From contig JAJFGK010000035.1 of NCBI GenBank assembly GCA_021776195.1, forward strand, positions 1 through 64,000: 64,000 nt of DNA, written 5' to 3'. The stretch comes from Kiloniellaceae bacterium. GTDB taxonomy: Bacteria > Pseudomonadota > Alphaproteobacteria > Kiloniellales > Kiloniellaceae. How positions within the stretch are numbered: the stretch's first letter is position 1; each line of letters starts with the position of its first letter. The notes under the pieces were generated by a model, which saw only the letters and a list, made by a program, of their open reading frames with translations, ran no database searches and had not been told where the DNA came from. A program made the translations under genes and the position numbers. Shown here piece after piece: positions 10,674 to 20,171 of the stretch.

Positions 10674-11138
10674 ATGACCGAAAAGCCGCTCTCCGGCGTT
10701 AGAGTTCCACCGCCCGTCATCGTCGGTGGGTTCTTCCTGGTGGGTCTTGGCCTCGATCGCGTCTGGCCTCTCGTTTCGCTGCCCCGGACCGTCCAGCTCG
10801 GTCTTGGCTTGCCGGTCATAGTCGTGGGCGTTGCCTTGGCGGCTTGGGCCATTCTCACCTTTCGCCGCGCGCGGACCCCGCTCGACCACTTTCATGCGAC
10901 CACCGCCCTGGTCGAGACCGGCCCCTTTGCCTTCTCACGAAACCCCATCTACTGCGCCCTGTTGCTCTTTGCCGCCGGCCTCGCCTTGACGGTCAACACC
11001 GGCTGGGCCTGGATCACCCTGCTGCCCACGATTGTCGTCCTGGACCGCTATGTGATCGCCCGCGAAGAGCGCTATATGGAGCGCGAGTTCGGTCAGGCCT
11101 TTCGCGATTACAAGGCCAGGGTCAGACGCTGGTTCTAG
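10674..11138 (+). CDS. Isoprenylcysteine carboxyl methyltransferase-family membrane protein
   Basis: A 154-residue integral membrane protein with about four helices (near 15-35, 42-62, 95-115 and 117-130). The C-terminal pattern GPFAFSRNPIYCALLLF and EERYMEREFGQAFRDYKARV is the SAM-binding signature of the ICMT/PEMT-like family. In bacteria these enzymes methylate unknown small or lipid substrates. It follows the flavoprotein operon by 46 bp and may be cotranscribed. Its 3' end overlaps the convergent permease gene by 17 bases. Confidence 0.8.
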   Translation: MTEKPLSGVRVPPPVIVGGFFLVGLGLDRVWPLVSLPRTVQLGLGLPVIVVGVALAAWAILTFRRARTPLDHFHATTALVETGPFAFSRNPIYCALLLFAAGLALTVNTGWAWITLLPTIVVLDRYVIAREERYMEREFGQAFRDYKARVRRWF

Positions 11139-12054
11139 AGCCCTTGCGCCGCAGCACCGGCAGCAACAGCACCGCCGCCAGGCCGGCGCAGATGAGGAAC
11201 AGCGCCAGCAGTTCCTCCGGACCGACCGGCTCGTCCAGGATCAGGGCGGAGGAATAGACCCCGACCACGGGAATCAAAAGCGTGCCGATGGCGGCGATCG
11301 AGGCGGGAAAGAGCCTGACGGTACGGAAGTAGGCCCATTGGCAAAAGAGCATGGGAAAGGCGATGACATAGGCGAGCGACCAGAGCACCGGCTCGCTCAG
11401 CGCCGTGACGTCGGGAAAGGGATCGATCACCAAGGCCCCCAGGGTGACCGGCACGAAACCGGCGATCAACTGCCAGCCCACCAGGCTGGTGGTGGAGATC
11501 GACCAGACCTGGCGCTTCAAGAGCGCGGTTCCCAGGCCCCAGGAAAGCGCCGCGGCGACCAGAAAGCCGGCCCCGAGCGGTGCCTGTCCGAGAAGGATCA
11601 GGTCCGGACCGATCAGCACCGCGAGGCCGGCCAGGCCCAGCCCGAGACCCAGAACCTTGGCGCGCGTGATCGCCTCGCCCAGGATGAAGGCGCCGAAAAG
11701 GGTCGCCCAGAGCGGCATGGTGAAGGCGATGATCGCGGCCCGCCCGGCCGGCATGAGCGAGACGCCATAGCCCGAACAGAGATGCCAGCCGATGATGTTG
11801 AAGACCGCGCAGATCAGAAGGGGCCGCCATTCCTTGCGCGGCACCCTGAGCCCGTCGCGGGACAGGGCGGAGATAATGAGAAGACCGCCACCGCCCAGCA
11901 GGAGGCAGAAGCTGCGGAACCACCAGACCGGCAGTTCGCTCAGAGCGATCTTCATGAAGGGCCAGTTGGCGCCCCAGAATATCGTCAGCCCGACCAAAAG
12001 ACCGTAGCCGAGCAAGGGGAGGGGTGGCGCGCCCGTGGCGTTTTGCTGCGTCAT
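11122..12054 (-). CDS. DMT-superfamily (EamA) permease
   Basis: A 310-residue inner-membrane protein with about ten predicted helices in two EamA repeats; the first begins GLLVGLTIFWGANWPFMKIA. EamA transporters usually export or exchange metabolites such as amino acids or nucleosides; the substrate is unknown here. I chose the ATG at 12054 (MTQQNATGAPP) because the longer upstream frame is Arg/Pro-rich and non-conserved in style. Convergent overlap of 17 bases with the methyltransferase gene. Confidence 0.8.
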   Translation of the reverse strand: MTQQNATGAPPLPLLGYGLLVGLTIFWGANWPFMKIALSELPVWWFRSFCLLLGGGGLLIISALSRDGLRVPRKEWRPLLICAVFNIIGWHLCSGYGVSLMPAGRAAIIAFTMPLWATLFGAFILGEAITRAKVLGLGLGLAGLAVLIGPDLILLGQAPLGAGFLVAAALSWGLGTALLKRQVWSISTTSLVGWQLIAGFVPVTLGALVIDPFPDVTALSEPVLWSLAYVIAFPMLFCQWAYFRTVRLFPASIAAIGTLLIPVVGVYSSALILDEPVGPEELLALFLICAGLAAVLLLPVLRRKGSRTSV

Positions 12055-12301
12055 CGCGGTCCAAGGATGAGGGTGGCAGGCGGCATGTGAAGACCGACTG
12101 GTTAAACCAGAACCGGGCCGCGGGAAAGGGGGCGCACCGTCGGGTAGGCGCTTCGAGATCCGGCCTCTCCCCACATTCTGACGCGAACGTGAGATTCTGT
12201 GCGCTGGCGGCGTGCGTCGCAGATCCCAAATCAGAGGCGCAACCCCGACCAGCGGCAACCGAGGGCAAGTCCAGGGTCGCGATGCCGAGAGGAACCTGAC
12301 C

Positions 12302-13150
12302 ATGAGCAACCGGCTTTCCATCCTCTTCGCCGCGGTTCTTCTCGCTTTGGCATCGACCGGTCTTGCCGCCCGCGACGCCGGGGCCGCTCTGCCCAGCGGA
12401 TTTGCCAGCCGCGATCTTCAAATCGGAGCCCAAGCGACAAAATGGCTTTCCCTAGGGGCGATTCAGGTTCGTGGCGTCAAAGGAAGAGGCTTCGGGCGGC
12501 ATGGTTTCCGTGGCCGCTCTTTTGGCGGCCAGCGCTTCTTCGGTCGTCGGCACTTTTTCGGCGGCCAGGGATTCGGCTTTCGGCATGGCCTTCACCGGCC
12601 TTTCCACGGCCGTTTCGGACACAGTGGTTTCGGTCACAGGGGTTTCGGGCACGGCAAACTCGGCCACAACAAATTCGGGCACGGGGGCCATGGAGCCCAC
12701 GGCACATTTCGCCAGCACCGTTTCGGCTCGCCATATTCTACCCCGGCGATTGCTGGTGCCGTTGATGCCGTACCGCCAGTCGCGACGGTGACCCGGCAAG
12801 GCGGCAGTGGTGGCGAGTCCTTTCCGACCAAACCCTTGAGCGCGCGCGAGGACCAAGGATATTTGAGGCAACACCAGGCGACGGCCGCGGCGGCCTCTTC
12901 CGAGGGCAGCGATGCGGAAATCACTGAGAACGGCATCGCCGTACTCGGCACGCCGCCGACCGACACGCCTTCGGCGCCGGGCCGCTTTGCCGCGGCACCG
13001 ACCCCGGTTCCCGAAGGCTGCCAGCGGGTCAGCAAGACCGGCCGCGACGAAGGCGGCCGGGCCCTGCGCATCGGCGGCACGCTCTGCTTCGAGCCGAACG
13101 GCCAGGGCTTTATTGTCGAGGGCAGCCGTTTCATCATCGACACTCTCTGA
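12302..13150 (+). CDS. Exported Gly/His/Phe-rich low-complexity protein
   Basis: A 282-residue protein with a signal peptide (MSNRLSILFAAVLLALASTG). Residues about 55-145 are Gly/His/Phe/Arg-rich, first in GRxF/G units and then in roughly five-residue FGHxG units such as GHSGFGHRGFGHGKLGHNKF. The C-terminal third is Ala/Pro/Thr-rich and ends in a compact domain (about 235-282) with two cysteines (EGCQRVSKTGRDEGG, GTLCFEPNGQGFIVEGSRF). I do not recognise a family. The start has GAGAGGA upstream. The His-rich block could bind metal or form a flexible surface layer; this is speculative. A DUF547 gene follows 44 bp later. Confidence 0.65.
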   Translation: MSNRLSILFAAVLLALASTGLAARDAGAALPSGFASRDLQIGAQATKWLSLGAIQVRGVKGRGFGRHGFRGRSFGGQRFFGRRHFFGGQGFGFRHGLHRPFHGRFGHSGFGHRGFGHGKLGHNKFGHGGHGAHGTFRQHRFGSPYSTPAIAGAVDAVPPVATVTRQGGSGGESFPTKPLSAREDQGYLRQHQATAAAASSEGSDAEITENGIAVLGTPPTDTPSAPGRFAAAPTPVPEGCQRVSKTGRDEGGRALRIGGTLCFEPNGQGFIVEGSRFIIDTL

Positions 13151-13194
13151 GCAGGCGCATTCCCGACCGCCGCCGACAGCAAAGGAACGACACG

Positions 13195-14127
13195 ATGATT
13201 ACAGCGACAAGCGGTCGGCGCAGGGGGCGGCGCGGAGGGCGGCGCGGTCTGATGGCCTTGGCCTTCGGCCTGGCACTGGCGGTGCCGGTCCTGGGCAGCG
13301 CGCAGGCCGCGCCCAAGGCCGATCTCTGGGAGCGTTGGCAGGCCCATGACCCGGCCTCGACCCGGCAGGTCGATCATGGCGCCTGGACCGGCTTCCTGCA
13401 GCGTTACGTCCAAGCGGCCGCCGACGGGGTCAACCGTGTGGCTTACGGTGCGGTCACGCCGGGCGACCGCGACCTGCTGCGCCACTATCTGGGTCATCTG
13501 GCGGCGCAGCCCCTGTCCAGTCTCTCCCGCGCCGAGCAGCAGGCTTACTGGATCAACCTCTACAACGCGCTCACGGTCTCGGTCGTTCTCGAGGCCTATC
13601 CGGTGCAGTCGATCCGCGACATCGATATCTCGCCGGGCTTGTTCAGCGACGGCCCCTGGGGCAAGAAGCTCCTGGCGGTCGAGGGCGAGGAGGTCAGCCT
13701 CGACGACATCGAGCATCGTATTCTGCGGCCGATCTGGCGTGATCCGCGCATCCACTACGCGGTGAACTGCGCCTCCATCGGCTGTCCCAACCTGCTGACC
13801 ACCGCCTTCACCGCCGAAAATAGCGAGGCCCTGCTCGACAAGGCGGCGCGCGCCTACATCAACCATCCCCGCGGCGCCGAGGTCTCCGGCGGGCGCCTGG
13901 TGGTCTCCAGCATCTACGACTGGTTCGAGAGCGATTTCGGCGATGGCGACGTGGAGGTCATCGCGCATCTGCGGCGCCATGCCGAACCGGCCCTGCTGGC
14001 CGCGCTGGCGGGCATCGACTCGATCGCCGACGATCGCTACGACTGGTCCTTGAATGGGCTCGGGCCGTCGGAGGTCCAGGTCAACCAGAGCCCATCATTC
14101 GGTACGGTCGGCCGCGGCGGAAGCTGA
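13195..14127 (+). CDS. DUF547 domain-containing exported protein
   Basis: A 310-residue protein with an Arg-rich N-terminus followed by a signal-type hydrophobic segment (LMALAFGLALAVPVLG, about 19-34). The DUF547 core is seen in QQAYWINLYNALTVSVVLE, the WGKK/LDDIEH segment and HYAVNCASIGCPNL, with a conserved cysteine and histidine that suggest a papain-like fold. Function of the family is unknown. It follows the Gly/His-rich exported protein and may be expressed with it. Confidence 0.85.
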   Translation: MITATSGRRRGRRGGRRGLMALAFGLALAVPVLGSAQAAPKADLWERWQAHDPASTRQVDHGAWTGFLQRYVQAAADGVNRVAYGAVTPGDRDLLRHYLGHLAAQPLSSLSRAEQQAYWINLYNALTVSVVLEAYPVQSIRDIDISPGLFSDGPWGKKLLAVEGEEVSLDDIEHRILRPIWRDPRIHYAVNCASIGCPNLLTTAFTAENSEALLDKAARAYINHPRGAEVSGGRLVVSSIYDWFESDFGDGDVEVIAHLRRHAEPALLAALAGIDSIADDRYDWSLNGLGPSEVQVNQSPSFGTVGRGGS

Positions 14128-14227
14128 CCGGGTTAGGCCATGGGCCGCGCGCTGGCGCCCTGGCCCCAATGATCGTCAGCGGCTAGACTAAGGCAGCGGC
14201 GGAAATAGAAGAAGGAAGGTGCAGCTC

Positions 14228-15058
14228 ATGCACAGGCTGAACGCAAACGGGGCGGATATTCCCGCTATCGGGCTGGGCACCTGGACCCTGCGCGATGAAG
14301 AGGCCGCAGGGTTGGTCGCGGCGGCCTTGGAGAGGGGTTACCGCCATATCGACACGGCGGCCATGTACGAGAACGAAGAAGCCGTCGGCGCCGGCCTGCG
14401 GGCCTCGGGCGTGGCGCGCGAGGAGATATTTCTGACCACCAAGGTCTGGCCGACCGACATCGCCGGGGGCGACCTGCAGCGCTCTTTGGAAGCCAGCGTG
14501 AAGCGCCTCGGCGTCGAGGCGGTCGATTTGGCGCTGATCCATTGGCCCTCGAAGTCGGTGCCCCTGGCCGAGTCGATCGCCGCCCTGAACGACGCCCGCA
14601 GCCGCGGCCTGACGCGGCACATCGGGGTTTCGAACTTCACCGTGGCGCTGATCGAGGAAGCCGTTTCGCTGTCGGAACACCCCCTGGCCTGCAACCAGGT
14701 CGAGCACCACCCCTACCTGAACCAAGACCGTGTCCTGGCGGCCTGCCGCAAGCACGGCCTGGGCCTGGTGTCCTACTGCCCGCTCGCCCGGGGCTCCGAG
14801 CTCTTCGCCGAAGCGGCGGTCACTTCGGCGGCCGAAAAACACGGCAAGACGGCGGCCCAGATCGTGCTGCGCTGGCAGGTTCAGCAGGAAGGCGTGGCGG
14901 CCATTCCGCGCTCGACCAAGCCGAAGCGCATTGCCGAGAACCTGGCGGTGTTCGATTTTGCCCTGGAGGCCGACGAGATGGCCGCGATCAGCGCGCTCCA
15001 GCCGCGCAACCTGCGGATCTGCGATTTCGAGTTTTCACCGACTTGGGATGCCGCGTAA
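14228..15058 (+). CDS. Aldo/keto reductase (2,5-diketogluconate reductase type)
   Basis: A 276-residue single-domain TIM-barrel NADPH oxidoreductase. The catalytic tetrad is visible: Asp in HIDTAAMYENE, Tyr in the same stretch, Lys in TTKVWP and His in LIHWP; the cofactor loop IPRSTKPKRIAEN is near the C-terminus. It reduces aldehydes or ketones, perhaps methylglyoxal or sugar-derived ketones. I place the start at ATG 14228, 8 bases after GAAGGAAGG, rather than at the GTG 9 bases upstream. Confidence 0.88.
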   Translation: MHRLNANGADIPAIGLGTWTLRDEEAAGLVAAALERGYRHIDTAAMYENEEAVGAGLRASGVAREEIFLTTKVWPTDIAGGDLQRSLEASVKRLGVEAVDLALIHWPSKSVPLAESIAALNDARSRGLTRHIGVSNFTVALIEEAVSLSEHPLACNQVEHHPYLNQDRVLAACRKHGLGLVSYCPLARGSELFAEAAVTSAAEKHGKTAAQIVLRWQVQQEGVAAIPRSTKPKRIAENLAVFDFALEADEMAAISALQPRNLRICDFEFSPTWDAA

Positions 15059-15082
15059 CGTCGACGGCAGGCGGGCTTCAGG

Positions 15083-15535
15083 TCACCATTTCCACTCGAA
15101 CTTGATGACCGCCTTTTTCTCTTTGAAGCTGATGTCGCCGTTCACCCGGGTACCGCCGCCGATATCGAAGCCCGGTTCCTTGTTCAGGATGTCGATGTAC
15201 CATTTGTCCATGCCCTTTTGCCACATCGGCAGGATCTTCTTGTCGGCGGGGACGGCGGTCTGCAGCATCTTGTTGATCTTCTGGTTGGCTGACTTGGCCT
15301 CGTTCTCGCAGATCTTCTGAACCGCCAGAAGGTCCTTGCCGATCTTCTTCTCGCGTTTCTTTTCTTCCGGGCCCTTCTTGGACTTCTTGTCGATCTGCTC
15401 TTTTTCCTCGAGCAGTTCCTTGACTTTCTTGGCCTGTTTCTTGGTTTTCTGGCCAAGCTTCTTGACCTCGGCCAGGACGGTTTTCTTGGTTGCGTCGATT
15501 TTTTTCTGTTCTTCCTTGGATTCGGGACCGGGCAT
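15083..15535 (-). CDS. Lys-rich coiled-coil protein, unknown function
   Basis: A 150-residue soluble protein. Residues about 5-95 are almost entirely Lys/Glu/Ala/Leu in heptad style, predicting a long coiled coil. Residues 100-150 form a small globular tail (WQKGMDKWYIDILN, GGGTRVNGDISFKEKKAVIKF, ending in FEWKW). It has a strong GAGGAG ribosome site. It may be related in style to the small coiled-coil gene at 38423-38659, which shares the MxG start and the same leader type. No family recognised. Confidence 0.7.
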   Translation of the reverse strand: MPGPESKEEQKKIDATKKTVLAEVKKLGQKTKKQAKKVKELLEEKEQIDKKSKKGPEEKKREKKIGKDLLAVQKICENEAKSANQKINKMLQTAVPADKKILPMWQKGMDKWYIDILNKEPGFDIGGGTRVNGDISFKEKKAVIKFEWKW

Positions 15536-15743
15536 GGCGTGATCTCCTCTAAAGGGTCACCTGGCGATTGGACATCATCTTCGCACGTGGTCGTCGCCGG
15601 TAGTGTGACCAGGCTCACTCCGATGGACGACGGGGCGGCGCTCCATCAGCCAGGGACACAAGACACCGGAATATACCAAATCAAGGATCAATCAGCCAGT
15701 TGAAGTGTGGGCAGGGCTATTCCTTGGATGAACTGTGGAGGAC

Positions 15744-16163
15744 TCAGGTGCCGTAGCGCTGTCGCATGACCTCGACCGAACGGGCGATCAGATCTTCCAG
15801 GACCGCCGGATCGGCGTCATCGAGCTTGTTGAGATAGAGACAGGAAACCCCCGTCTTGTGCTTGCCCAGGCGGCCCATCAAATCGGCAAAGTCGCTGAAG
15901 CCCGGCATGATGTAGACCGACAGGGCGCGCTTGCGCGGCGAAAAGCCGGTGAGGAACCAGGAAAATTCCTTGCCGTTGGACTGACGGTAGCGGTAGCGCC
16001 CGAAACCGACGATGTCCCTGCCCCACATCCTGGCCTCGAGCCCGGTGAGGCGGGTCATCGCCGTGCAGAGGGTTTCGGCCTCGAGCCGGCGGCGCGGCTG
16101 TTCGATGGCGGCCATGAAGGCGGCCACGCTCGCGCCGGTCTCTCGGGTTTTCAGCTCGGCCAT
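15744..16163 (-). CDS. DUF1801 family protein
   Basis: A 139-residue protein with the YdhG/DUF1801 pattern: VGFGRYRYR, EFSWFLTGFSPRKRALSVYI and LGKHKTGVSCLYLNKLDD. The family has a YdhG-like alpha/beta fold and no proven activity. It lies 25 bp after the hydrolase-GNAT gene on the same strand and is likely cotranscribed. Confidence 0.88.
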   Translation of the reverse strand: MAELKTRETGASVAAFMAAIEQPRRRLEAETLCTAMTRLTGLEARMWGRDIVGFGRYRYRQSNGKEFSWFLTGFSPRKRALSVYIMPGFSDFADLMGRLGKHKTGVSCLYLNKLDDADPAVLEDLIARSVEVMRQRYGT

Positions 16164-16188
16164 GGCCCCAGGGCTCCTCTCTTGCGGC

Positions 16189-17547
16189 TCAAAGAGCCTT
16201 GATCATCACCAGGCAGGGGTTGTCCGGCCCCCACAGCGTCGTCAGTTCCTCCAGGGGCTCGAACCCCATGGCGCCATAAAAGCGCCGGGTCCTGGCATAG
16301 TTTTCGTCCGAATTCGAGGCGGCCAGGGTCTTGACCTGCAGATAGCGGCAGCCCCGGGCCCGCAGGTCGGCCTCGGTCCGCTGCAGCAGCATGTGTCCGA
16401 TACCGCGGCGATGATGGCGTTGACTCACGCCAATTACCAGCAGTTCGGCCGTTGCCGCGAAGTGGCTCTTGACGGTCAGGAAGCCGATCAGGTTGCCGTC
16501 CAGACGGGCCAGATAGGTCGGCTGCTCATCGACCTGGCGCAGATAATCCAGCCGCGCGGTTTCAATCCCGAACCAGTCGGGCAGACCCTCCAGTATCGGC
16601 GCACAGAGATCGGCCTGTCCCTTGAGCGGTCCTTCGATCTCGCAGGAAGGGTGATCCAAGGCCGGCCCGGCGAAGAAGGCCTCGAAGGCGGTCAGCACCG
16701 CCCGCGGCGCCGCCTCGGCCAGGTAGTGGCCGCTGGGGATCGCCTGGCCGGTGAGCGCCGCCGCGGCGTAGCCGCGCCAGATCGCCAGTGGATCGTACCA
16801 CTCGCCGATCTTGCCTTTGGCGCCCCACAGGACCAACAGCGGCGCGGTTATCATTTCGCCGGCGGCACGGCTGGCCCGGTCGTGCTCCAGGTCGATACTT
16901 GCCGCGGCGCGGTAGTCCTCGCAGATGCCGCGAATCGTCGCCGGGTCATGCAGCGCCGCCAGATAGTCGGCTTCCGCTTCGGGATGGAAGAAATCGTCGG
17001 CCTTTGGCTCGCGCCCGGTGTGGCCGCGAAACCAGGTCTGCGGCTGGGCGGCGATCAGAGTCTCCGGGAAGGGGTGCGGCTGGGCCAGCCAGAACCAGTG
17101 ATAATAGCCCAGGGCGAAGGCCATGTCGGTGCGCTCGAAATGCGCCAGGGTCGGGACGATGTCGAGCAGGGCCAGGCGGGTGACGCTCTTGGGGTGGTCG
17201 AGCGCCAGGCGGTGGGCGACCCGGGCGCCGCGGTCGTGGCCGACGAGATCGAAGCGGTCGTGGCCCAGGTCCGCCATCAACTCGATCATGTCCGTTGCCA
17301 TGGGGCGCTTTGACAGGGGCGCATGATCGGCCGTCGCCGCAGGCTTGAAGGAGCCGCCATAGCCGCGCAGGTCCGGGCAGACGACGGTGAACCGCTCCGC
17401 CAGCGCCGGCGCCACCGCGTGCCACATGGCGTGGGTCTGGGGGTTGCCGTGCAGCAGCAACAGCGGCGGCCCGGACCCGCCCCGGCGCAATCGAAGCTGC
17501 CCGGCGGAGACCGATCTGCGTTCCAGCGTGAAGCCGTCGAAGAACAT
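16189..17547 (-). CDS. Fluoroacetate dehalogenase-type alpha/beta hydrolase fused to GNAT acetyltransferase
   Basis: A 452-residue two-domain protein. Residues 1-295 match the haloacetate/fluoroacetate dehalogenase branch of alpha/beta hydrolases: oxyanion HGNPQ, nucleophile Asp105 in GHDRGARVA with the carboxylate-binding arginines, YYHWFWLAQP with the halide-pocket His/Trp, and catalytic His271 in SGHYLAEAAPR. Residues about 300-452 form a GNAT domain with the acetyl-CoA loop HHRRGIGHMLL and the NENYARTRRFYGAMGFE C-terminal motif. The reading frame is continuous, so the fusion looks real rather than two overlapping genes. The hydrolase may act on haloacids or on an epoxide or ester; the acetyltransferase acceptor is unknown. 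Confidence 0.85.
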   Translation of the reverse strand: MFFDGFTLERRSVSAGQLRLRRGGSGPPLLLLHGNPQTHAMWHAVAPALAERFTVVCPDLRGYGGSFKPAATADHAPLSKRPMATDMIELMADLGHDRFDLVGHDRGARVAHRLALDHPKSVTRLALLDIVPTLAHFERTDMAFALGYYHWFWLAQPHPFPETLIAAQPQTWFRGHTGREPKADDFFHPEAEADYLAALHDPATIRGICEDYRAAASIDLEHDRASRAAGEMITAPLLVLWGAKGKIGEWYDPLAIWRGYAAAALTGQAIPSGHYLAEAAPRAVLTAFEAFFAGPALDHPSCEIEGPLKGQADLCAPILEGLPDWFGIETARLDYLRQVDEQPTYLARLDGNLIGFLTVKSHFAATAELLVIGVSQRHHRRGIGHMLLQRTEADLRARGCRYLQVKTLAASNSDENYARTRRFYGAMGFEPLEELTTLWGPDNPCLVMIKAL

Positions 17548-17849
17548 GGTCTATTCTACAGCAGTCTCGACCCACGTCGAACCGATACCGGGCACTGCGC
17601 TCGCAATTGAACCGAGCGTCTGGCTTGCCGTGCGGTGATGTCTGCTTTCTGTGGCAATCCGGGCGCAGCCAGCCCGCTGGTTCATGGTCCGGGTCGGGGA
17701 CTAAACTGGCTGTGGGCGCATCGCTGGTGCAACGTCTTTTGCTCAAGGTAGAGCAGAAAATCGGTCCGCCGAGCAAGTGTGATTATAGTCAGTATGAAAG
17801 AGCTTCCGGCTTTGTTCGGCTTTGGCCCGGTCTCAAGCCTAACAGCAGT
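17548..17849. other. Intergenic region, no feature recognised
   Basis: About 300 bases between the fusion hydrolase and the PRPP synthetase gene. The only open frames here are unlikely to be coding, and I see no RNA gene or clear terminator. Confidence 0.4.
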
Positions 17850-18794
17850 CTAGCGGAACAGGGTGGAAATGCTGTGGCCGCTGTGAATGGCCTGGATCGC
17901 GTCGGCAAAAAGCCGGGTCACCGAGCAAACCTCGATTTTCTCGATCTGCTTTTCGGTGGCCAAGGGGATGCTGTCCGTCACCACCAGAGACCCGAGTGGC
18001 GAGGCCGCGATTCGCTCGACCGCCTGACCCGAGAGCACCGGATGCACGGCCGCCGCCTCGACCGCCGTGGCGCCGCGATCCAGCAGGAAGGTCGTGGCCT
18101 CCATCAGGGTGCCGCCGCTGGCGATCTCGTCGTCGATAACGAGGGCCCGCTTCCCCGCCACGTCGCCGATCAGGGCCACCGCCCGTGGCTTCTCGTCGTC
18201 GCCGTCCCGGCGTTTGTCGACGATGGCGATCGGCAGGTTCAGGCGGTTGGCGTAACCGCCGATCTCCTTGGCCTCCCCCACATCTCCCGCCACCAGCACG
18301 TAGTCGGAAAGATCCCGGCTGCCGCGCAAATGGTCGCAGATGATCGGCGCCGCCTGGAGCTGGTCCGCGGGTATGCGGAAGAACCCTTGTACCTGGGGGG
18401 AATGCAGGTCCATGGTCAGCACCCGGTCGGCCCCCGCGGCCTCCAAAAGGTCCGCCATCAGCCGGGCGGTGATCGAGATCCGGGGTTGGTCCTTCTTGTC
18501 GGAGCGGGCGTAGGGAAAGTAGGGAAGCACCGCCGTCACCCGCCGGGCCGAGGCATGTTTCAGGGCATCGATGGTGATCAGCAGCTCGATAATGCCGTCA
18601 GACACCGGTGAACAAGAGGGCTGGATGACGAAGGCGTCGGTCTCCCGGACGTTCTCCTCGATCTGTACCAGGATGTTCTCGTTGGAGAAGCGGACCACGC
18701 GGGTCTTGCAGGGCTCGACACCCAGATGCCGGCAAACCTGCACGGTGAAGGCCGGGTGGGCCGATCCGCCGATGACACGAATGCTGTCGATCAT
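17850..18794 (-). CDS. prs: Ribose-phosphate pyrophosphokinase (PRPP synthetase)
   Basis: A 314-residue enzyme making PRPP from ribose 5-phosphate and ATP. Visible motifs are SDGIIELLITIDALKHASA, the flexible loop with YFPYARSDKKDQPRISITA, the ribose-5-phosphate segment TMDLHSPQVQGFF and the PRPP loop ALVIDDEIASGGTL. The PRPP loop reads DDEIASGGT rather than the canonical DDxxDTxGT, so this is a divergent branch; many alphaproteobacteria carry such a second copy next to the housekeeping gene. It may be an accessory synthetase. Confidence 0.9.
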   Translation of the reverse strand: MIDSIRVIGGSAHPAFTVQVCRHLGVEPCKTRVVRFSNENILVQIEENVRETDAFVIQPSCSPVSDGIIELLITIDALKHASARRVTAVLPYFPYARSDKKDQPRISITARLMADLLEAAGADRVLTMDLHSPQVQGFFRIPADQLQAAPIICDHLRGSRDLSDYVLVAGDVGEAKEIGGYANRLNLPIAIVDKRRDGDDEKPRAVALIGDVAGKRALVIDDEIASGGTLMEATTFLLDRGATAVEAAAVHPVLSGQAVERIAASPLGSLVVTDSIPLATEKQIEKIEVCSVTRLFADAIQAIHSGHSISTLFR

Positions 18795-19130
18795 GGGCCC
18801 TCGCTTGCGGATCTGGAGCTTCGGGTTGGCATCGCGGTTCTAGCCCATCGCGCGGAGGTATGCCAGGCGCCTGAACAGTGTTTGCTGCCGGCTCCGCGGC
18901 CGTGGCACGGTTGGTCCGCCCAATCTCGCGAGTGAGGCATGGCCGCCGCTTTCCTGACCCGTACCTCTCTCTACGTCGTCCCGGCCAGCAAGGCGCCGGT
19001 GGCGGCAACCCTGCGGCGCGGGCCCAGAAAGCAGGTGTAGCTGATCAAGTCCGATTGGCGCCCGAGAGCGGTCAGGCGATCCGAAATGAGCGTCAACGCG
19101 ACTCTGGCGGACCATCTGTGAGCCGATGCT
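18795..19130. other. Intergenic region, no feature recognised
   Basis: About 335 bases between the PRPP synthetase start and the oxidoreductase beta-subunit stop. A 91-codon minus-strand frame (18840-19115) has atypical composition and no recognisable motif, so it is not called. Confidence 0.4.

Positions 19131-20167
<1,037 letters not shown>

Positions 20168-20171
<4 letters not shown>

Noticed and set aside
18840..19115. 91-codon minus-strand frame before the PRPP synthetase
   Set aside because: Low-quality composition, no ribosome site and no recognisable motif.
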